Positions 5,767-8,615 of a stretch of 8,615 bases of DNA are shown one piece after another. The number at the start of each line of letters is the position of its first letter. Within the stretch, counting starts at the first letter, position 1. Both the position numbers and the translations under genes were made by a program. Location: the NCBI GenBank assembly GCA_934101745.1, contig CAKOSD010000035.1, positions 1-8,615 on the forward strand. The letters are read 5' to 3'. The DNA is from an uncultured Bacilli bacterium (GTDB lineage Bacteria > Bacillota_I > Bacilli_A > RF39 > UBA660). The notes beneath the pieces were generated by a model. It was not told the origin of the DNA and did no database searches. It saw only the letters and a program-made list of their open reading frames with translations.

Positions 5767-6335
5767 AAACAATAATCTTAATTGTCTTTATCACTTTAAT
5801 TAATAGTCTCTATATTATTATGAGAAATTCTATTCCAACTAATAATATTCTACCAAAAGAAACCATGGAACAGGAGTATTATCAAAAAGACCAAGAGAAT
5901 TTAAATTTTAAAGAAGAGAAACCATTAGAAAACCCAACTAATATTTTGGAAATACCCAAAATTAATTTAAAAGAAGCTGTTCCGGATATTAATAGTACTC
6001 AAAATAATGTTAATAAAAATATATATGTTGTTAAAGAAACGATTTTTCCTGGTACTGGTAAAACCAGTCATATAATACTAGCGGCTCATTCCGGGTATAA
6101 TAAAATATCCTTCTTTAAAAGACTACCTGAATTAAAAAAAGATGACATTATAAATTTTTACTATAAAAATAAGCAATATACCTATAAAATCGTTCAAGCA
6201 AAAGAAATAGAAAAAAACGGAACCATGATTTGGGAATCAACTTTTAAAGACGATATAACCCTTATAACCTGTTTAAAGGGAACAAACAAACAAATTGTTT
6301 ATCAAGGAATATTAACTTATACTAGCAATCTTTAA
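5730..6335 (+). CDS. Sortase (cysteine transpeptidase), probable anchor of the upstream adhesin
   Basis: From the ATG at 5730 the product has 201 residues: a short Lys-rich N-terminus, one membrane span (about 13-31) and an extracellular sortase domain. The domain shows IPKIN (75-79), FPGTG (106-110), ILAAHSGY with catalytic His120 (115-122), and ITLITC with catalytic Cys181 (176-181). The conserved Arg expected a few residues after Cys, as in 'C......R.vv.g', is Gln188 here (NKQIVYQG). Sortases cleave the sorting signal between Thr and the next residue and join the protein to the cell wall. The gene overlaps the adhesin gene by 37 nt in another frame and lacks a recognisable Shine-Dalgarno sequence, so it is probably translated by coupling. 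An in-frame ATG at 5682 would add 16 residues and has no ribosome binding site either, so the start is uncertain. The subclass cannot be fixed by eye. Confidence 0.87.
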   Translation: MDFKNAKNIKKIKTIILIVFITLINSLYIIMRNSIPTNNILPKETMEQEYYQKDQENLNFKEEKPLENPTNILEIPKINLKEAVPDINSTQNNVNKNIYVVKETIFPGTGKTSHIILAAHSGYNKISFFKRLPELKKDDIINFYYKNKQYTYKIVQAKEIEKNGTMIWESTFKDDITLITCLKGTNKQIVYQGILTYTSNL

Positions 6336-6342
6336 AAAGAAA

Positions 6343-6366
6343 TGATATTATATTACACCGAGTGAT
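6343..6366 (+). promoter_or_regulatory. Possible extended -10 and ribosome binding site before the 78-residue gene
   Basis: TGATATTAT (6343-6351) fits the extended -10 pattern TGnTATAAT with one mismatch. GAGTGAT at 6360-6366 is the ribosome binding site, the same form as that of xseA. The -35 region (TAGCAA, 6323-6328) matches only 3 of 6, so the gene may instead be transcribed with the sortase. Confidence 0.3.
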
Positions 6367-6371
6367 ATATT

Positions 6372-6608
6372 ATGAAAAATTATAAAAAATTATTATTAGA
6401 ACAATTAAAAGCCCAAAGAGATTATATTGAAATATATAGTAGAACAAAGAATGAAACTGATTTAAGCATTATTAGCCAACTGGAAAAAACGATAAATTGT
6501 AAAGATACTTTAACTAAAAATGAATTTGATAATTATGATGAAGAAATGGTAAAAATAGATGCAAGAATTTCCCAAAGGACAATAAGTTTAAAAAAACAAT
6601 TTAAATAA
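6372..6608 (+). CDS. Hypothetical 78-residue helical protein
   Basis: I do not recognise this gene. The product is small, strongly charged and predicted by eye to be almost all helical, with no signal peptide, membrane span or Pro. A hydrophobic/charged pattern in the first third (YKKLLLEQLKAQRDYIEIY) suggests an amphipathic or coiled-coil helix, followed by an acidic patch (NEFDNYDEEMVKIDAR) and a basic tail (LKKQFK). It has a single Cys (residue 43). The start is supported by GAGTGAT 5 nt upstream. It lies 36 nt after the sortase without a terminator between, so it may belong to that transcript, but nothing in its sequence links it to surface anchoring. Codon use is like its neighbours. It is a plausible real gene because it has a good ribosome binding site and fills a tidy gap. 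Confidence 0.7.
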   Translation: MKNYKKLLLEQLKAQRDYIEIYSRTKNETDLSIISQLEKTINCKDTLTKNEFDNYDEEMVKIDARISQRTISLKKQFK

Positions 6609-6625
6609 AAGCAAAAAATATTAAG

Positions 6626-6654
6626 ATGTCATTATTAAAAAAATATGTTATGAT
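6626..6654 (+). promoter_or_regulatory. Sigma-A promoter of the 216-residue gene
   Basis: The -35 ATGTCA (6626-6631, 4 of 6) and -10 TATGAT (6649-6654, 5 of 6) are separated by 17 bp. A TG at 6646-6647 makes the -10 extended. The expected start near 6661 gives a leader of about 15 nt, with TAGGAG (6666-6671) as ribosome binding site. Confidence 0.6.
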
Positions 6655-6675
6655 AGAAACGAAAGTAGGAGTAAT

Positions 6676-7326
6676 ATGATTAATAATGATGAAAATGCAA
6701 ATTTTTCTTGTAAAATGAATTGGCTTGATGATATTTATTTAGGAACTAAAGAGTCGCAAGGTATTAGAAATGCCACTAATGCTATTAAATTTGTCTTATT
6801 TGATGATATAAGTGTCTTACCAGACGGTTTAAAATATAATGACAAATTTGAATTTATTTCTGCCAGAAGAGGTGGGCGGAGTAAAGCCAAAATGTTAACT
6901 TCCATAGATTTGATTCAGATTTTGTGTAAATATGCGATGCAATCATTCGGCATTAATAACAAAGATTTTTCTTTAGGATATGATGATTATTTAAACGCTC
7001 AGAATCATAAAATAACTTGTGATTATACCCCGGAATTTGCCGTAGAAGTAACCGCCTTTGCTTGTTTAGATAATATCTATGCGGCTTATAATTTGTTAAA
7101 AAATAATAAGAATTTAAAACTTGTTTTAGTAAATGCTCTCATAAATGAAAGATATATCGAAAATAAAATGCTGATGTTAAATCGTTTCGATGGCTATCTT
7201 ATAAACGAAAATATTAGTGCTGAAGATAAAGAAAAGTACTTAGATAACTTTATAGAATTAGATACTTATTTTTATAAAATTCAAACTAGAGATTCCGAAT
7301 ATTTAGAATATATTAATACATTATAA
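6676..7326 (+). CDS. Hypothetical 216-residue soluble protein
   Basis: I do not recognise a family. No signal peptide or membrane span is visible, so the protein is probably cytoplasmic. Visible features are an acidic N-terminus with NWLDDIYLG (15-23), a basic glycine-rich stretch SARRGGRSKAK (62-72) that could bind nucleic acid or phosphate, a helical segment LTSIDLIQILCKYAMQSFGI (74-93), and a second helical half (121-164) containing EFAVEVTAFACLDNIYAAYNLL. Four Cys (12, 84, 115, 130) do not form a zinc-ligand pattern. The C-terminal 40 residues are rich in Asp, Glu and Tyr. It has its own promoter (6626-6654) and a ribosome binding site (TAGGAG, 6666-6671) 4 nt before the ATG. Codon use matches its neighbours, so recent transfer is not evident. 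It could be a lineage-specific protein; position next to the adhesin-sortase pair is the only functional hint, and that is weak. Confidence 0.8.
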   Translation: MINNDENANFSCKMNWLDDIYLGTKESQGIRNATNAIKFVLFDDISVLPDGLKYNDKFEFISARRGGRSKAKMLTSIDLIQILCKYAMQSFGINNKDFSLGYDDYLNAQNHKITCDYTPEFAVEVTAFACLDNIYAAYNLLKNNKNLKLVLVNALINERYIENKMLMLNRFDGYLINENISAEDKEKYLDNFIELDTYFYKIQTRDSEYLEYINTL

Positions 7327-7433
7327 ATTTTTGAAGTAATATCAAATAAGTATTTTGCCTGTTTAAGAAAATTACTACTTTAAATTTTTAATAATCAATG
7401 TTAAACTATAAGTGTTTAAAGGAGTAGTATCAA

Positions 7434-7847
7434 ATGAAAAAACTAATTGAAGAGTTTAAAAAATTTATCATGCGAGGTAACGTTATTGATTTAGCCGTCG
7501 GTGTCGTAATGGGTAATGCTTTTTCTAAAATTGTTAGTTCTCTGGTTAATGATATAATGATGCCAATAATTGGGATAATTATCGGTGGTCACGATTTTAG
7601 CAATTTATCCATAACTGTTGGGACAGCCAAAATTATGTACGGAGCCTTTATCCAAAATATAATTGATTTTCTTATCATCGCTGCATCAATCTTTATCTTT
7701 ATAAAAGTTATTAATGCTTTAACTCATAAAAAGGAAGAAATAAAAGAAAAAGATGCTAAAAAAGAAGAAGTAAAAGTTAGCGAAGAAATATTACTTTTAA
7801 GAGAAATAAGAGACTCTTTACAAAGCAAAAGCACTAAGAAAAACTAA
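7434..7847 (+). CDS. mscL: Large-conductance mechanosensitive channel MscL
   Basis: The 137-residue protein is a standard MscL, the pentameric plasma-membrane channel that opens under high membrane tension and releases solutes after osmotic downshock. The order is: an N-terminal amphipathic helix (1-12), TM1 with the family signature [16 protein letters not shown] (15-30) and [15 protein letters not shown] (33-47), a short external loop (about 51-67), TM2 (about 70-93, with [11 protein letters not shown]) and a Lys/Glu-rich cytoplasmic linker ending in the C-terminal helix with [13 protein letters not shown] (117-129). AAAGGAG at 7418-7424 is a strong ribosome binding site 9 nt before the ATG. 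TATAAG at 7407-7412 may be a -10, but no good -35 is seen. The stop codon lies inside the loop of the terminator that follows. The external loop is short compared with that of E. coli MscL. Confidence 0.97.
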   Translation: MKKLIEEFKKFIMRGNVIDLAVGVVMGNAFSKIVSSLVNDIMMPIIGIIIGGHDFSNLSITVGTAKIMYGAFIQNIIDFLIIAASIFIFIKVINALTHKKEEIKEKDAKKEEVKVSEEILLLREIRDSLQSKSTKKN

Positions 7848-7860
7848 TCCTAGTGCTTTT
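7827..7860. terminator. Intrinsic terminator between mscL and the convergent small gene, probably bidirectional
   Basis: AAAAGCACTA (7827-7836) pairs perfectly with TAGTGCTTTT (7851-7860), giving a 10-bp stem with a 14-nt loop. A T run closes the stem on either strand. It overlaps the last codons of mscL, with the TAA (7845-7847) in the loop, and ends 1 nt before the stop of the - strand gene at 7862. One hairpin therefore can serve both convergent genes. Confidence 0.85.
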
Positions 7861-7861
7861 A

Positions 7862-7960
7862 TTATTTATTTAAAAACATAGCGGCATAAGAGGCAACAAT
7901 TCCTCCAACCATAACTATTAACATAGTCCATACAACTATCTTTTGAGCTTTTTTTGACAT
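7862..7960 (-). CDS. 32-residue single-span membrane protein (DUF4044/Prli42-like)
   Basis: On the - strand an ATG at 7960 opens 32 codons ending in TAA at 7862. The product starts MSKKAQKIVVWTMLIVMVGG, continues with a hydrophobic run and ends AAMFLNK: a short Lys-rich cytoplasmic start, one membrane span (about 8-29) and little else. The pattern 'KK.QKIVVW.MLI.MVGGIV.S' resembles the tiny Bacilli membrane proteins of the DUF4044 type and the Listeria stressosome-anchoring miniprotein Prli42. I judge DUF4044 slightly the better fit because of the W.M....GGIV pattern. AGAAGG (7970-7975, complement) is a good ribosome binding site 9 nt from the ATG. An excellent promoter precedes it and a shared terminator follows, which together make this a real gene despite its size. 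Confidence 0.75.
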   Translation of the reverse strand: MSKKAQKIVVWTMLIVMVGGIVASYAAMFLNK

Positions 7961-7995
7961 TGCTAAATACCTTCTTTCAATAATTAATTACCATT

Positions 7996-8024
7996 ATTTT
8001 AGCATAAAAAGGATTGCTTGCCAA
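7996..8024 (-). promoter_or_regulatory. Strong sigma-A promoter of the 32-residue membrane protein
   Basis: Read on the - strand, the -35 TTGGCA (8019-8024, 5 of 6) and -10 TAAAAT (7996-8001, 5 of 6) have an exact 17-bp spacer and an extended -10 TG one base upstream of the -10 box (8003-8004). This is the best promoter in the window. It lies back to back with the spoIIM leader. Confidence 0.75.
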
Positions 8025-8047
8025 TATACTTATCATAGGTGATAACG

Positions 8048-8615
8048 TTGAAATATTTAAAAAAGCACAACAACATAGTAATTTTTCTTGTAACAATCTT
8101 AATAATTGGAATAATTTTGGGGTTAATTTTAGGAATTAAGCAAGATACTATTTTTAAAAATGATGTTATAACCAGTCTTAATGGTTTACAAAATTTACTT
8201 TTAACAAAGAAAATAAATAATATATTAAATCATTTCATAACTTTTACTATCTTGATTGTTACCTCTTTTATAGTGCCATTATTCTTTTTAAATTATATTA
8301 TTGTTTTATTTAAAGGTTTAAGTATTGGTTTTACTCTTTATATTTTTACTATTACTTTAGGCTTTAAAGGTTTTTGCTATGGTTTAATATATAATTTAAT
8401 TACTAATTTCTTATTTTGTCTTATATATATTTTTCTAATAATTAGAGGGATGAATATAAGTAAAAATTTTATTAATTTTATGTTAACTCACGATAATAAG
8501 TGGATATTAAATGTTAAAAATACACTACTTGGAATATTTATTTTGATAAGTGTTTGCTTGGGATATGATATTGTTTTATTCCTATTTTCTAATTTTGTAA
8601 TAGATAAGTTAATTT
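8048..8615 (+). CDS. spoIIM: Stage II sporulation protein M (SpoIIM), 5' part; 3' end outside window
   Basis: From a TTG start at 8048 an open frame runs 189 codons to the window edge. The protein is very hydrophobic: TM1 about 10-30, then several spans. The key block is VLFKGLSIGFTLYIF followed by LGFKGFCYGLIYNL, matching the SpoIIM core 'fLKGv.vGFt..f....G.kG......'. SpoIIM works in the mother-cell membrane with the peptidoglycan hydrolases SpoIID and SpoIIP to drive engulfment of the forespore. The TTG start is chosen because AGGTGAT (8037-8043) lies 4 nt before it and no ATG is better placed. Upstream, TATACT (8025-8030) could be a -10, and GCATAAA (8002-8008) resembles a sigma-E -35, the sigma factor used for spoIIM in Bacillus, but the 16-bp gap is a little long. 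Stop and C-terminal spans are not visible. Confidence 0.82.
   Translation, partial: MKYLKKHNNIVIFLVTILIIGIILGLILGIKQDTIFKNDVITSLNGLQNLLLTKKINNILNHFITFTILIVTSFIVPLFFLNYIIVLFKGLSIGFTLYIFTITLGFKGFCYGLIYNLITNFLFCLIYIFLIIRGMNISKNFINFMLTHDNKWILNVKNTLLGIFILISVCLGYDIVLFLFSNFVIDKLI

Noticed and set aside
7327..7433. Possible terminator between the 216-residue gene and mscL
   Set aside because: AGTAAT/ATTACT can pair over 6 bp, but the loop is long and no T-run follows at the right place.
1..8615. CRISPR arrays, tRNA or rRNA genes, insertion sequences, att sites
   Set aside because: No spaced direct repeats, cloverleaf-type sequence, transposase or integrase motifs were seen on either strand.

Overview
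The window is AT-rich, gene-dense and almost entirely on the + strand. It reads like a chromosome segment of a low-GC Bacillota of the class Bacilli, probably a compact-genome, gut-type lineage near the Erysipelotrichales or Mollicutes-related groups. That placement is an inference from gene content and base composition. TGG is used for Trp and TGA is a real stop (end of nusB), so the standard bacterial code applies and the Mycoplasma code does not. Two sporulation genes (spoIVB and spoIIM) indicate a spore-forming ancestry. One of them, spoIVB, is interrupted by an in-frame stop.

Region 1 (1-2723) is a shortened version of the Bacillus nusB-folD-xseA-xseB-ispA-dxs-tlyA-argR-recN-spoIVB order: nusB 3' end, xseA, xseB, an intrinsic terminator, then spoIVB. 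A perfect sigma-G-type -10 (CATACTA) lies between the terminator and spoIVB. SpoIVB has its PDZ domain and catalytic His before a TAA codon, and its catalytic Asp and Ser after it, all in one frame. Region 2 (2762-3715) is yvcK (glmR), without its usual rapZ and whiA neighbours.

Region 3 (3716-6335) is a cell-surface module. It encodes a 631-residue adhesin with a signal peptide, a Cys-Gln thioester domain, three CnaB isopeptide domains and a non-standard sorting motif (IPDTY), followed by an overlapping gene for a sortase that probably anchors it. The upstream region holds a 15-bp dyad, a sigma-A-like promoter, and a terminator-like hairpin whose 3' arm contains the adhesin's Shine-Dalgarno sequence.

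Region 4 (6340-7330) holds two genes I cannot identify, a 78-residue helical protein and a 216-residue soluble protein with its own good promoter. Region 5 (7434-8615) holds mscL, a terminator that can serve both strands, a 32-codon single-membrane-span gene on the - strand with a very good promoter, and the 5' part of spoIIM with a TTG start.

The best candidates for something new are the thioester adhesin/sortase pair with its unusual sorting motif, active site and leader, and the split spoIVB. No gene-free stretch exceeds 300 bases.
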